Positions 7,804-16,634 are shown, numbered from the stretch's first letter. The stretch: 48,719 nt of DNA from JALOAT01 sp041677345 (GCA_041677345.1 JBAYQE010000011.1:1-48719), one strand, 5' to 3'. Numbers and translations: made by a program. The notes: generated from the letters alone by a model not told the origin.

Positions 7804-7986
7804 CTACGACCGTTGTTGTTGTTCCCTGCGCTTGAGGTCCTCGCGCCGACTTTGCAGCAAGCCTTCGAAGATCTCACGGGCGATCAGGTCGTCCGGATTG
7901 TCGCTTTGCAGTGGAAGCTTGGCGAGCTGCGCTTGGTAATGAGCGATTTCGCTCAGTATCTGGGACTTCGAAGGAGACGGAGGCAT
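7804..7986 (-). CDS. Small uncharacterised helical protein (60 residues)
   Basis: A 60-residue soluble protein, MPPSPSKSQILSEIAHYQAQ and onward, predicted to be helical with a charged C-terminal half (LLQSRREDLKRREQQQRS). I do not recognise it. A strong dedicated terminator downstream and a plausible start at 7986 (weak GGAT upstream) support it as a gene. A longer reading that begins at 8103 would overlap the L,D-transpeptidase stop and looks non-coding. Confidence 0.6.
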   Translation of the reverse strand: MPPSPSKSQILSEIAHYQAQLAKLPLQSDNPDDLIAREIFEGLLQSRREDLKRREQQQRS

Positions 7987-8099
7987 AGAACCATCCTTGG
8001 CTTTATTGGTTATCCTCGGGCACTTACTCTGCCCCAGCCCCAGCGTTGTGTCTGTAGGACTTTTCTGATTCCTTTGCCGGTCCGTAAAGACATTTCTCA

Positions 8100-9767
8100 T
8101 CAAGGGATCGCCCGTGCCATCGACGCATTACCTGCGCCGAGCAAGGCATGGAGCTGGCTGTCGCGGCCATAAATGTCTTCGCGAAAGTGCAGCTCGTTGA
8201 GTTCGTTCACCCAGGCGGTGAAATACAGCAGGTAAATGGGTACAGGCGTGGCGAGTTCCATGGGGTGCGGTTGGCCCTCGGCGATCCTGGCCAGCCCTTG
8301 TGCTTGCCATTGTTCACCCAGCAGGAAGGCCGCCAGGTCTTCCGGGTCCTCGACCCGGATGCAGCCCGAGCTCAGCGCCAGGCTGCGCCGCTGAAACAGG
8401 CGATGGTTCGAGGTGTCGTGCAGATAGATGGCCGGTGTATCCGCGAGGATGAACTTGTAGCGGCCGAGGGCATTGTCCGGTCCCGGTTCCTGGCGCAGCG
8501 TGTAGGGAAATGGTTGCGAAGCATAGCGGCTCCAGTCGATCTTGCTCACGTCCACTTCTTTACCGCGTCCGCGCAAGTCGCTGAATACCTTCAGGCGCAG
8601 ACGTCCGAGCAATTCGGGCTCGGCGGCCAGGGCCGGGAGCAGATCTTCGCGAAGCACCGTCTCGGGCACGTACCAGTAGGGGTTGAACACCACAGAGGTG
8701 ATGCGCGTGGCGAGCGCCGGCGTCTGGCGCTGATCGCGGCCGATGATCACGCGCATTTCGCGGATCGGCAAACCGCTGTCGTACAGGACGAGCTCGAAGC
8801 CCGCCATGTTGACCATCGCGTAGCGTGCAGGCAGCCGCCGCGGCAACCAGCGCCAGCGCTCCATGTTCAGCACGATACCGCGGATGCACTCCCGCACCGG
8901 GACATTCAACGCGGCGCGCGTGCCCTCACCGACGACCCCGTCGGGTGTCAGTCCGTGCCGCTGCTGGAAGTGCCGTACGACCTTGTCCAGTTCGGCATCG
9001 AACAGCCGTTCGTCGGCCACGGATTGATCGCGCAGCACACCGGCCATGACGAAGCGGGTGCGCAGGATCGGCACACGTGCATCACGCACACCCAGCCGCA
9101 GCAACCTCCTGCCGGCGGGGAGCAAAGGCCAGCCGCCGCGTCGCTCCACGGCGTGGTAGCGTGCCAGGGCCACGCGCAGGCGGCGATAGCCTTCATGGTC
9201 CGGAGCCATGGCATCGAGTACAGCGGCGGCACTACGTGAGGCCAGCGCGTGCTCCAATGCCTGTGAATAGTCGAACGGTTCCGAGGCAATGTGCCAGGCC
9301 GGGTCCACCTCCCGCGGCGACACACGGCCTTCACGCACGTCGCGCGCATAACTCAGGAAGGCATCGGACAGCAGAAGATCCAGTTGTGCCAGTTGCACCA
9401 CGTCTTCCGCACCGCCCGCGAGGTCCTCGATGGCGTCCGGGTGATAGCGTGCGTGGTCCAGACCTTCGATCCAGGCGCGGCGCAGGCGCTCGAGCACGTC
9501 CGCGGTCTGTAACGTCACGCCCGTGTTTTCGATCCATGCAGGTGCGTAGTCACGCATGCGGTAGAAACGCTGCAGCTCCGCCATGCTGTGCACGGTCTCG
9601 CCACTGACGCCGGTGGTAGGGGCCACGGCCACCATGTGACGCAGGAGATCGCTCACTTCCCCGAGGGTGCGCACATCGGCGGGCCAACGCACGCCTGCAG
9701 CCGCCGGCGCGCCGGACAACAGGCCCGTCAGGGCCAACATGGCGAGCCAACGCAGCATGCGCCTCAT
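8100..9767 (-). CDS. Periplasmic L,D-transpeptidase, YcbB/LdtD type
   Basis: A 555-residue exported enzyme that forms 3-3 peptidoglycan cross-links or related transpeptidations. It has an N-terminal signal peptide (to about residue 24) and a long scaffold region (FYRMRDYAPAWIENTG, about 70-85). A peptidoglycan-binding motif (FQQRHGLTPDGVVGEGTR, about 260-280) precedes the YkuD catalytic domain (about 315-490). The catalytic signature is HDTSNHRLFQRR with SSGCIRVEDP, the cysteine being Cys469. Length and order match YcbB. The start codon overlaps the stop of the thioredoxin-like gene (ATGA), so the two are translationally coupled. Confidence 0.92.
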   Translation of the reverse strand: MRRMLRWLAMLALTGLLSGAPAAAGVRWPADVRTLGEVSDLLRHMVAVAPTTGVSGETVHSMAELQRFYRMRDYAPAWIENTGVTLQTADVLERLRRAWIEGLDHARYHPDAIEDLAGGAEDVVQLAQLDLLLSDAFLSYARDVREGRVSPREVDPAWHIASEPFDYSQALEHALASRSAAAVLDAMAPDHEGYRRLRVALARYHAVERRGGWPLLPAGRRLLRLGVRDARVPILRTRFVMAGVLRDQSVADERLFDAELDKVVRHFQQRHGLTPDGVVGEGTRAALNVPVRECIRGIVLNMERWRWLPRRLPARYAMVNMAGFELVLYDSGLPIREMRVIIGRDQRQTPALATRITSVVFNPYWYVPETVLREDLLPALAAEPELLGRLRLKVFSDLRGRGKEVDVSKIDWSRYASQPFPYTLRQEPGPDNALGRYKFILADTPAIYLHDTSNHRLFQRRSLALSSGCIRVEDPEDLAAFLLGEQWQAQGLARIAEGQPHPMELATPVPIYLLYFTAWVNELNELHFREDIYGRDSQLHALLGAGNASMARAIP

Positions 9768-10108
9768 CGTGTACTCCCGCCGAACAACATCTGGTAGGGC
9801 CGCATGATGTCACCCTCCAGTTCCGCCAGGGAGAAGGCTCCCGCTTTTCGCACCCATTCCCGCCCCTCGAACCAGACGATGATCACTGGTACGGTGAACA
9901 CGCCGTGTGCTGCCGCCAGTGCGGGTGCGGCAGCGGTTTCCACACGGGCGAGTGAGAGCTTGGGAAAGCGCGTGCAAAGCATGGCCTCGAGCTTGGGCCA
10001 CAGGGCCTCACACACGCCGCACGCCGCACTGCCGAAATACACGGCAGCGGCGGGGTGCGCGTGGATGAAGGTATCGAACGTGTTCGGGGTATCCAGCCCG
10101 GTAACCAT
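9764..10108 (-). CDS. Thioredoxin-fold protein
   Basis: A 114-residue thioredoxin-like protein with the redox motif AACGVCE (Cys30, Cys33) and the conserved cis-proline region FTVPVIIVWFEGRE. It has no signal peptide and should be cytoplasmic. The two cysteines flank Gly-Val rather than the classical Gly-Pro. It is the first gene of a two-gene unit and overlaps the L,D-transpeptidase start by four bases. A functional link is suggested only by this coupling. Confidence 0.85.
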   Translation of the reverse strand: MVTGLDTPNTFDTFIHAHPAAAVYFGSAACGVCEALWPKLEAMLCTRFPKLSLARVETAAAPALAAAHGVFTVPVIIVWFEGREWVRKAGAFSLAELEGDIMRPYQMLFGGSTR

Positions 10109-10524
10109 GAAATGGCCCTGAGGTGTTGCGGGATTATTCAGGAGGGGTGAACGCGGGTCAACGCGCTTCGAGGCGGGCTACGGTAGCCGCCGATGCAATA
10201 ACACGGTGCGGATCGTGCGCCGCAGAGATGCGCGTTGCCAGCAGTCGGCCAGCACGTTCTCGCTCATCGCTTGCTGCGCATTCTGCGTTACCCGTTCTGC
10301 CGTAGCACGCGCGCGTGTGCTGCCCAATCCAATGCATGCATGAATGTTCCCGCGGAAGCCGCAGAGAAGCCGCAGAGAAGCCGGTTTGAGGGTAGCTGTC
10401 GGCCGTGGCACGTCAAGCACACACCCTTGCAACAGATGTGGGAATTACTTGATTTTTGACGTATTTGCAAACGGTCGCCGATAATTGCCGCAAGTCTTCC
10501 ATTTGCAAAGGTGGTGCTGCGGTG
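10109..10524. other. Intergenic region between divergent genes (416 bases)
   Basis: No convincing gene is seen. A minus-strand frame of 84 codons (10178-10432) lacks a ribosome binding site and family resemblance. The stretch 10355-10383 contains about two and a half tandem copies of an 11-base unit (GAAGCCGCAGA). The part from 10436 to 10500 is locally AT-rich and probably holds the promoter of the MbcA/ParS-like gene. Confidence 0.5.
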
Positions 10525-10908
10525 ATGGCATTGGAACTGAATGAAGAAGAGCGTGGCCGTCTCGCGCAGTTGGTAATGAATATCTTCGAGGACTGGCGCC
10601 TCGATACCGATGATCAGAAGGTACTGCTGGGACTCTCGGCGCGGGAAGGTGTCCGCACGCTGTCACACTTCCGCCGCGGCAAGCCGCTGCCCGACGAACA
10701 GGACATCATCGAGCGCGCGCGGCACGTGCTTGGCATTCAGCACTCGCTGCAGCGCGTATACCCGCTGAATGCCAAGATGCCGCAGTTCTGGCTCTGCCAC
10801 CGCAACAAGGCGCTGAAGGGTTTTCCGCTGCAGATCATGCTGGAGGAAGGCCTGCCCGGCATGCATCGGGTGTGGCGCCATTTGGACTGCACCCTCAACT
10901 GGGTGTAG
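10525..10908 (+). CDS. MbcA/ParS/Xre antitoxin-like protein (DUF2384), orphan
   Basis: A 127-residue protein with an N-terminal helical, HTH-like region (LNEEERGRLAQLVMNIFEDW, residues 4-23). Its C-terminal part resembles the DUF2384 toxin-binding domain: FWLCHRNKALKGFPLQIMLE with GMHRVWRHLD, the place where family members carry a 'hP-ELL' motif. DUF2384 proteins usually neutralise RES-domain NAD-degrading toxins. No RES gene adjoins it: the next gene is convergent and encodes a SPOR protein. Either a chromosomal regulator or a solitary antitoxin is possible. The start follows a GGTGCTGCGG stretch and is uncertain. Confidence 0.65.
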   Translation: MALELNEEERGRLAQLVMNIFEDWRLDTDDQKVLLGLSAREGVRTLSHFRRGKPLPDEQDIIERARHVLGIQHSLQRVYPLNAKMPQFWLCHRNKALKGFPLQIMLEEGLPGMHRVWRHLDCTLNWV

Positions 10909-10981
10909 TTGCCTGCTGCGGTTCCGGATCGGCGTTGGTTCGGGCGCATCGCGACGGCGGAACAGCCACCGCCGGGTCCAC

Positions 10982-12031
10982 TCACCTGAGAGATGAGGCT
11001 TTCCCTTGCGGTCTGGCAATCCAGGCCGCTGGGTAGCCCGCCTTCTTCGCCTCCCCGGCCACGTAGGCACGTGCAGCCTCGGCGCTGGCGAAGCCGCCCA
11101 CGGCGACGCGGTACCAGGTGCGCCCGTCGCGCAGGGCCGGGACGATCCGTGCGTCCATGCCTTGGGCGCGGGCGCGCTTGAGTTCCACTTCGGCGCCGGC
11201 GCGCTCGGTGAACGACAGGAGATTCACCTGCCAGTTCTCCTCGGCCGGCCCAGATGGAGGTGTGGATACGGCTGCGGGCCGCACCGGCGCCGCCTGCCTT
11301 GGCGCCGGGGTGGCCGATGCCGCGGCCAGGCGCTGTTCCACGGCTGCCAGTGCCCCCTGCAATTCGTCCAGACGCTTGGCGAATGCGTCCATGTCACCGG
11401 GATAGCTGTCGGTGACGTCGCCCACCGGCCCTTCCATGCGCGCCGTGAGTTCGGTGACCCGCTGTTTCAAGGCTTGCAGCTCCGCCGCGAGGTGCGTCTC
11501 GGCGGGCGCGCTCGTGGTGGGCTCAGTGGTCGCACCAAAGCTCGCCCAGCCGGCGCCGATGGCAATCAGCAGGGCCACGGTGCTCATGGCCACGGTCGCA
11601 ATGGCCAACGGTGCGGGCCCTTGGGCGCGGTTCCCCCCATGAACCGCTCGGGTGGCAGGGGGCGGCGTGGATGCGCTGCCCGGATCGGGCCTCGCCGCGG
11701 GCGTTGGGGCTCCGCCCGTCGCGGCGAGATCGAAGTCGTCGTCCTTGAGTAACCCATGGACCAGGGCTTCCACGTGCTCCGGGGCGTTGAAGTCCACCAC
11801 CTGCGCCGCCGGGTCTGCGGTGGGCTTTTCCGGTGCAGCCGTGCGTGGCGCGGAGACGGTATTGGCGGCAGCCTCCGGGTCTTTTTCAAAGGCGTCCAGA
11901 AAGGCTTCCAGTTCGTCCAGGTTCTCCTCGTTCGCACCCTTGGCACCGACCTTCCCGGCCGTGGTCGCGAACACATCCTCGAATTCCGCTTCGGCGCCTC
12001 CGTTGGCCGGCGTGTCCTGCTCTCTTGTCAT
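10982..12031 (-). CDS. SPOR-domain inner-membrane protein
   Basis: This 349-residue protein has an acidic cytoplasmic N-terminus (residues 1-135, with ANEENLDELEAFLDAFEKDP) and one membrane span (about 140-163, PLAIATVAMSTVALLIAIGA). A coiled periplasmic segment (LAAELQALKQRVTELTARME) and a Pro/Ala linker follow. It ends in a C-terminal SPOR repeat (about 272-345: WQVNLLSFTERAGAEVELKR to YRVAVGGFASAEAARAYVAG). SPOR domains bind denuded glycan at septa, so a role in cell division or envelope assembly is likely. The start at 12031 was chosen over upstream codons that read out of frame. Confidence 0.85.
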   Translation of the reverse strand: MTREQDTPANGGAEAEFEDVFATTAGKVGAKGANEENLDELEAFLDAFEKDPEAAANTVSAPRTAAPEKPTADPAAQVVDFNAPEHVEALVHGLLKDDDFDLAATGGAPTPAARPDPGSASTPPPATRAVHGGNRAQGPAPLAIATVAMSTVALLIAIGAGWASFGATTEPTTSAPAETHLAAELQALKQRVTELTARMEGPVGDVTDSYPGDMDAFAKRLDELQGALAAVEQRLAAASATPAPRQAAPVRPAAVSTPPSGPAEENWQVNLLSFTERAGAEVELKRARAQGMDARIVPALRDGRTWYRVAVGGFASAEAARAYVAGEAKKAGYPAAWIARPQGKASSLR

Positions 12032-12113
12032 GAGTGTTCCTCGCAAACCCGTCGGCGATGCCTCCCCACATGCCCGAGAGAGGTTAACAATTCCGAAACC
12101 GCCGGCCCAAGCG

Positions 12114-12509
12114 CTATTTAGGTGAAAGTTGGAGACAAATCGAGTTAATGCAGTAGCGTTTACCTGTAGGCGGCGGGCCATCGTCGAACACGTGGCCCAA
12201 GTGAGCGCCGCAGGTGGCGCAGAGCGCCTCGATGCGGTGCATGCCATAGCTGTAATCGTCTGCCAAGGCGACTGCCTCATCGTTCACCGGTTCGGTGTAA
12301 CTGGGCCAGCCCGATCCCGACTCGAACTTTTCTTCGGAACGGAACAGCGGCGCGCCGCAGCATACGCAGTGATACACACCCGGCGCATGACTGCCGCAAT
12401 AGGCGCCGGAGAAGGGCTGTTCGGTACCCCGCTTGCGGCACACCGTGTACTGCTCGGGGGTGAGCTGTGCCCGCCACTCGTCGTCCGGCTTGTGAATCTT
12501 GAAGTCCAT
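12114..12509 (-). CDS. msrB: Peptide-methionine (R)-S-oxide reductase MsrB
   Basis: A 131-residue methionine-R-sulfoxide reductase that repairs oxidised methionine in the cytoplasm. It contains the conserved PFSGAYCGSHAPGVYHCVCC and FESGSGWPSYTEP segments, the zinc cysteines Cys48/Cys51 and Cys97/Cys100, and the catalytic Cys120 in GKRYCINS. It is full length for a single-domain MsrB. It lies 82 bases upstream of the SPOR gene on the same strand, so cotranscription is possible. Confidence 0.95.
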   Translation of the reverse strand: MDFKIHKPDDEWRAQLTPEQYTVCRKRGTEQPFSGAYCGSHAPGVYHCVCCGAPLFRSEEKFESGSGWPSYTEPVNDEAVALADDYSYGMHRIEALCATCGAHLGHVFDDGPPPTGKRYCINSICLQLSPK

Positions 12510-12618
12510 GGGGCGCTCCTGAGAGCGTTATAGTCGCCCGCCGCACAAAACGAAAGGCCGCTTGGCGCCGGGCACCCGCCGGGTTTATCTTGCTGTGCAC
12601 CCACTGCGGAGCGCTTCT

Positions 12619-13056
12619 ATGGCCGTCACCAAGGACAACGACACGTATGAGCAGCAACAACTCAGGTTATTGCGCGATCTGCTGCTCGCCATCAGGGACG
12701 AACTGGAGAACGCCGATCTCGACGATGATCAGGTAGCGGAATTGACCGGGCGCATCGGCTACGCAGTCGCCTCTGCCATCGATGGCCACCATGCCGGCGA
12801 TGATGTGTTGCTGCGCCCACGCCTCGCCTTCGCCGCCAACCACGCCGGGCAGGAGCAGCTCATCGTCAACGATCGCGGTTCCTATCTGCACGAGCTGGTC
12901 TACAGCCTGTTCGCCGAGGTCTTCGAGGACCTGGAAGCGGAAGACGATTTCGACGACGAGGAATTGGACACGGCGTTGGAGGAAGCGGGGGAATACGACC
13001 AGGAGGGCGATGAGGACGACGATGAGGGTGACGACGGTCCTGGTCGCATCCACTGA
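12619..13056 (+). CDS. Uncharacterised protein with acidic C-terminus
   Basis: A 145-residue soluble protein. The N-terminal 70 residues are helical and charged (YEQQQLRLLRDLLLAIRDEL). A middle region carries AGQEQLIVNDRGSYLHELVY. The last 40 residues are almost all Asp/Glu/Gly (DFDDEELDTALEEAGEYDQE and beyond). I recognise no family. A GGAGC site seven bases before ATG 12619 supports the start. The gene is convergent with the glutamine amidotransferase. Confidence 0.65.
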   Translation: MAVTKDNDTYEQQQLRLLRDLLLAIRDELENADLDDDQVAELTGRIGYAVASAIDGHHAGDDVLLRPRLAFAANHAGQEQLIVNDRGSYLHELVYSLFAEVFEDLEAEDDFDDEELDTALEEAGEYDQEGDEDDDEGDDGPGRIH

Positions 13057-13083
13057 CCCTCGGCGGGCCCGCAGGGACTGTGC

Positions 13084-13800
13084 TCAGGCGATGCCGGCCC
13101 AACGGGCGAAGCGGCGCAACAGACCAAAGGCCTCCGGTGAGGGGGCTATACCCGCCATGACCCCGGTGGCGTCCTTGCCTTCCTCCTGCAACCGTGCGGT
13201 GTAATGCCGCGCATACGCCCGCACGATGGCTTCGTCGAATTCCGGATGGAACTGTACGCCCACGGCGCAGCTGCCCACAGCGAAGGCCTGGTGGTCGTCG
13301 CCGGCGCTGGCGGCCAGCACGGTGGCGCCGGGCGGGAGTGTGAGCACGGTCTGGCGGTGACTCAGTTGGGCCGGGAAGCATTCCGGCAGACCGGCAAACA
13401 GCGGGTGTGAGGCCGCCGCTGCGGTCAGGCGCACCTGTACCGTGCCCACCTCCACGCCGCGCGGGTTGTAGCCTACCCGGCCGCCCAGCGCCTGGGCCAA
13501 GAGCTGGTGCCCGAAGCAAACCCCCAACACCGGGATGGAGCGGGCCACGGCTGCGGCCAGCCAGCGCTCCGCAGCCAACATCCAGGGCAGGCGGTCGCTC
13601 ACCATGGCCGCGGAGCCGGTGATCACCACGGCAGCCGTTTCGTCCAGCGCCGGGAGTTGCGCCCCACGATGCACCGCGATCACATCCACCTGCCGGCGCG
13701 CCAGGCCAAGCCCGGCGGCGAGCCAGTCCTCGTAGTCGCCCTCGACCGCGTCAAGCGTGGAGAGCTTGTCACCGGCCTTCAGGATGCAGGGGCTGCGCAT
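13084..13800 (-). CDS. Class I glutamine amidotransferase (GMP-synthase-like)
   Basis: A 238-residue stand-alone glutaminase domain. The nucleophile is Cys95 in VLGVCFGHQLLAQALGG and the partners are His185 and Glu187 in GVQFHPEF; GYNPRGVEVGT is the usual following strand. Proteins of this class release ammonia from glutamine or hydrolyse gamma-glutamyl bonds. The acceptor here is unknown, and no synthetase partner is nearby. AGGAGTCAC precedes ATG 13800. The DUF924 gene lies 20 bases upstream, so the two probably form an operon. Confidence 0.87.
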   Translation of the reverse strand: MRSPCILKAGDKLSTLDAVEGDYEDWLAAGLGLARRQVDVIAVHRGAQLPALDETAAVVITGSAAMVSDRLPWMLAAERWLAAAVARSIPVLGVCFGHQLLAQALGGRVGYNPRGVEVGTVQVRLTAAAASHPLFAGLPECFPAQLSHRQTVLTLPPGATVLAASAGDDHQAFAVGSCAVGVQFHPEFDEAIVRAYARHYTARLQEEGKDATGVMAGIAPSPEAFGLLRRFARWAGIA

Positions 13801-13820
13801 GTGACTCCTTGCCGCCCCCG

Positions 13821-14363
13821 TCACCCGCGGAACGCCTCCGCGGAGGCCAGGTAGGCCTCTTCCTGCGGGGTACTGACGCGGCCGAGGACGGCGTTGCGAT
13901 GGGGAAACCGCCCGAAGCGGCGGATGAGCTCGCGGTGATGCTGCGCCCAATAGAGGCTCTCCGCCTGGCCCAGCGCTTCGTACAGTGCCACCGAATCCTC
14001 CTGATCGACGGGCGACTCGCTGTGCATGAGCGGCAGGTACAGAAAGGCACGTTGCTCCGGCGCAAGGGATTGGTCCCAGTGGCGGGCGAGCGCCCTGCGG
14101 GTCACTGCCCGCGCCCGGGCCTCGGTGGAGAACGCCTCCGCACGGCCACGGAACATGTGCAGTGGGAACTGATCGAGCACGATCACCAGGGCGAGTGCGC
14201 CAGCGGGGCTGTCAGCCCAGGCGTCCAGGTCACCGGTAGCCGCGGCCTGCCAGGTGGAATGAAAGCATGCGGTGACCTCACGGTCGAAGTCGGCCGTGGA
14301 GGCAAACCAGTAGGGCCGGGCCTGCTCGGAAAACCAAAAGGAGAGGATGTCGTCGGGTTTCAT
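13821..14363 (-). CDS. DUF924 family protein
   Basis: A 180-residue, full-length DUF924 protein with an all-helical TPR-like fold. Diagnostic segments are PDDILSFWFSEQARPYWFAS, LVIVLDQFPLHMFRGRAEAF and FLYLPLMHSESPVDQEDSVA, followed by RFGRFPHRNAVLGRVSTPQE. The function is not known. It is the first gene of the unit with the amidotransferase. Confidence 0.9.
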   Translation of the reverse strand: MKPDDILSFWFSEQARPYWFASTADFDREVTACFHSTWQAAATGDLDAWADSPAGALALVIVLDQFPLHMFRGRAEAFSTEARARAVTRRALARHWDQSLAPEQRAFLYLPLMHSESPVDQEDSVALYEALGQAESLYWAQHHRELIRRFGRFPHRNAVLGRVSTPQEEAYLASAEAFRG

Positions 14364-14453
14364 GCCGTCGGCCGGTGCGAACCACCAAAGTCTAAGCCGC
14401 GACAGGAAGACAGCAAGCGCACCCCATGCGTGACGCTCGCTGCAGCCGGGGCA

Positions 14454-15362
14454 TCAATCCAGCTCGAAGGCACCCACGTCCACCGAGGCAGTCACGGCCG
14501 GTGCCCGCAAGGCATCGGCGAATCCCCATTCCAGCAGCCGCGTGGCGGCATTGAGCCGCACCTTGCCCGAGGGCGCCCCCATCACCACCGCCAGCAGGCT
14601 GCGGCCTTCGCGTGTGGCCGTGGCGACCACGGAAAAACCCGCACCACGGGGGTGATAGCCGGTCTTGAACCCGTTGGCACCTTCAAAACGCTGCAGGAAG
14701 CGATGGTTGGTGTTGGTGAGCATGAAGTTGCCGTCACGCACGGAATCGAGCCGTGTCGCCGCCCAGTCGCGCACCAGCGGGTACTTCATGAGTGACTGTG
14801 CCACGATGGCCAGATCATGGGCGCTGGTCTGGTTCGGCTTCTGGCCTTTGCGGCGATCGGGCGGCAGGCCGTGGGCGTTGTTGAATTGCGTATCGCGCAT
14901 GCCCAGTTCGCGTGCGCGGGCGTTCATCATGGCCACGAAGGCCTCCTGCGAGCCACCGATGTGTTCAGCCACGGCAAAGGCCGCATCATTGGCCGAGGCG
15001 ATAACCACGGACTTGAGCAGGTCGCGCAGTGTGAACGTCTCGCCGTGCTTCAGGTAGATCTGATGGCCGCCGATGCGGCTTGCCGCGGCCGATACCCGAT
15101 AGGTGTCATCAAGGCTCAGCGCGCCCTGCTCCACCTGTTCCATGGCGAGCAACGCGACCATCATCTTCACCAGCGAGGCGGGGTCGGCAGGCTCGTGCTC
15201 GCGGTGGGCGTACAGCACTTCGTTGCTGGAGAGATCAACCACCAGCGCCGCGTGGAGCTGGCTCACGATCCGCCCAGGGTTTGCTGCCGCGGCCGATACG
15301 GCGATGGGCAGGAATGCAAGTAACAGTACAAATGCGCAGGAAAGACGTTGGAGCAAAGTCAT
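14454..15362 (-). CDS. D-alanyl-D-alanine carboxypeptidase (DacA/PBP5-6 family)
   Basis: A 302-residue exported serine peptidase that trims the terminal D-Ala of peptidoglycan stem peptides. The signal peptide ends near residue 24. The three active-site motifs are present: SLVK (Ser63, Lys66), SAN (Ser123, Asn125) and KTG (Lys233 to Gly235). It is shorter than E. coli PBP5 and lacks the C-terminal beta domain and membrane anchor, so it is probably free in the periplasm. A longer upstream reading exists, but the signal peptide places the start at 15362. Confidence 0.9.
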   Translation of the reverse strand: MTLLQRLSCAFVLLLAFLPIAVSAAAANPGRIVSQLHAALVVDLSSNEVLYAHREHEPADPASLVKMMVALLAMEQVEQGALSLDDTYRVSAAASRIGGHQIYLKHGETFTLRDLLKSVVIASANDAAFAVAEHIGGSQEAFVAMMNARARELGMRDTQFNNAHGLPPDRRKGQKPNQTSAHDLAIVAQSLMKYPLVRDWAATRLDSVRDGNFMLTNTNHRFLQRFEGANGFKTGYHPRGAGFSVVATATREGRSLLAVVMGAPSGKVRLNAATRLLEWGFADALRAPAVTASVDVGAFELD

Positions 15363-15613
15363 GGCCTTTTGATCGGGACTGGTGGCGGCAGCACACGCGC
15401 ACTGCGCACCCATGAAACCGGGCCTGCTGCAATCATGGAGGCGCGCCGGGCGGGACAAATTTATCACGAAGCGACCAGCGGTTTGAGTGATGTTTCGCGA
15501 AAGGAATACATGAGTGTCGACAAACCCGGCCTCAGCAGCGTTCCTCAGTACGACCCGCAGCCGTCACCAGCGGCTGCGGTGCACGATTACCATGGGGGAT
15601 TTCGTGGGCGGGG

Positions 15614-16069
15614 TCAGAAGCGGCCGATCTTCACCAGGCGCTTCTGCCAGTAGGGATTTTCCAGCGATGCGTAACCGACGGCCTTGCCGGATGAAGGTGC
15701 ATGCACGAAGCGGCCCTCACCCACGTAGATCCCCACATGCGAGGGCTTGTTGCCGATGACGAAGAACAACAGGTCGCCTGCGGCGAGCCGCTCCGTGTGT
15801 ACGGCGTGGCTGCGGGCGTACTGCACCTCGGTGGTACGCGGCACGTCACGGCCGGCGCGCGCAAACGCATAGTGCACCAGCCCGCTGCAATCAAAACCAC
15901 GCGGGGTGGCGCCGCCGAACCGATACGGCTTGCCGATCATCGACTGCGCCACGACGGCGGCCGCGTGACCGCCATGGGTGGGCTGGGGCGGTACGGAACC
16001 GCAGGCGGCCAGCACCACCGTCAGTGCAGCGGCAACCGCCAGGGGCGGGATCTTACGCGCGCTCTTCAT
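15614..16069 (-). CDS. NlpC/P60 family lipoprotein (peptidoglycan endopeptidase)
   Basis: A 151-residue lipoprotein with lipobox VLAAC (Cys23), followed by an NlpC/P60 cysteine peptidase domain. The catalytic residues are Cys61 in GFDCSGLV, His111 in PSHVGIYVG and His123 in RFVHAPSSG. The YRFGGATPRGFDCSG entry motif is typical. Such enzymes cut gamma-D-Glu to diaminopimelate bonds in peptidoglycan. A GAAGG precedes ATG 16069. It sits close to the carboxypeptidase on the same strand, separated by about 250 bases that contain an inverted repeat (15558-15582) with no T-run. Confidence 0.9.
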   Translation of the reverse strand: MKSARKIPPLAVAAALTVVLAACGSVPPQPTHGGHAAAVVAQSMIGKPYRFGGATPRGFDCSGLVHYAFARAGRDVPRTTEVQYARSHAVHTERLAAGDLLFFVIGNKPSHVGIYVGEGRFVHAPSSGKAVGYASLENPYWQKRLVKIGRF

Positions 16070-16277
16070 GACCTTCGACGTTAATGCAGCAAGGCGGTTT
16101 TTTCCAGACGCGCCACACCGCACGGCGCAGTTGGCGTGAAGGGGTTCACGGTGTCCGTGGTCACGTATCCCGCTCGAACTGAAGGGCCTTGTGGGGCTCA
16201 GCGCAGCCGGAAGGCTTTCAGGTCACCCCTCTGGCACCGACTGGCGCGGTGGTCTCGGCAGCGATGGGGCAAAGCGT

Positions 16278-16634
16278 TCAGGGGAAGAACGGCGCGAGGG
16301 TAAACCACAGGATGAACAGGACGGCGGCCGCGTAGCCCACGAAACGCACGGGGTGCCGGCGCAGGCGATCGAGGAAGGTCTCGTTGCGGCCTGCCCGGCA
16401 CAGCGCTGCATATTCGCTGCGCACCCGCTGCGTGCGCTCAACCTGGTAGTCATCGATCAATTGCTGCGCACGAGTGAAATCGGAATCGTCGCGCAACCAG
16501 ATGGCCGCGAGCGAGATGCCGAATCGGCCGGCGCTGGTTTCGTAGAAGTCGACGTGGTGCCTGCTGAGCAGTTCCCGCACTTCGTCGGCCTCGTCATCGG
16601 GTACACCGTTGAGCCTGAACAGGAGGATGGGCAT
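16278..16634 (-). CDS. DUF6164-like small membrane protein
   Basis: A 118-residue protein starting MPILLFRLNGVPDDEADEVR, with DFYETSAGRFGISLAAIWLR next. It ends in one membrane span (VGYAAAVLFILWFTLAPFF, about 99-117). The N-terminal sequence resembles the DUF6164 family of gammaproteobacteria as I remember it; the function is unknown. The N-terminal part looks like a small sensor or ferredoxin-like fold facing the cytoplasm. Confidence 0.75.
   Translation of the reverse strand: MPILLFRLNGVPDDEADEVRELLSRHHVDFYETSAGRFGISLAAIWLRDDSDFTRAQQLIDDYQVERTQRVRSEYAALCRAGRNETFLDRLRRHPVRFVGYAAAVLFILWFTLAPFFP

Noticed and set aside
10355..10383. Tandem GAAGCCGCAGA units as a CRISPR-like or iteron repeat
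   Set aside because: Only about two and a half units with no spacers and no replication gene nearby; most likely a minor slippage repeat.
10178..10432. 84-codon minus-strand ORF in the intergenic region before the MbcA-like gene
   Set aside because: No ribosome binding site, no family resemblance, Arg-rich composition and overlap with the direct repeats.
15558..15582. Inverted repeat CCGCAGCCG/CGGCTGCGG between carboxypeptidase and NlpC/P60 genes as a terminator
   Set aside because: No T-run follows on either strand. It may be a weak 3' structure of the NlpC/P60 transcript, but the evidence is insufficient.
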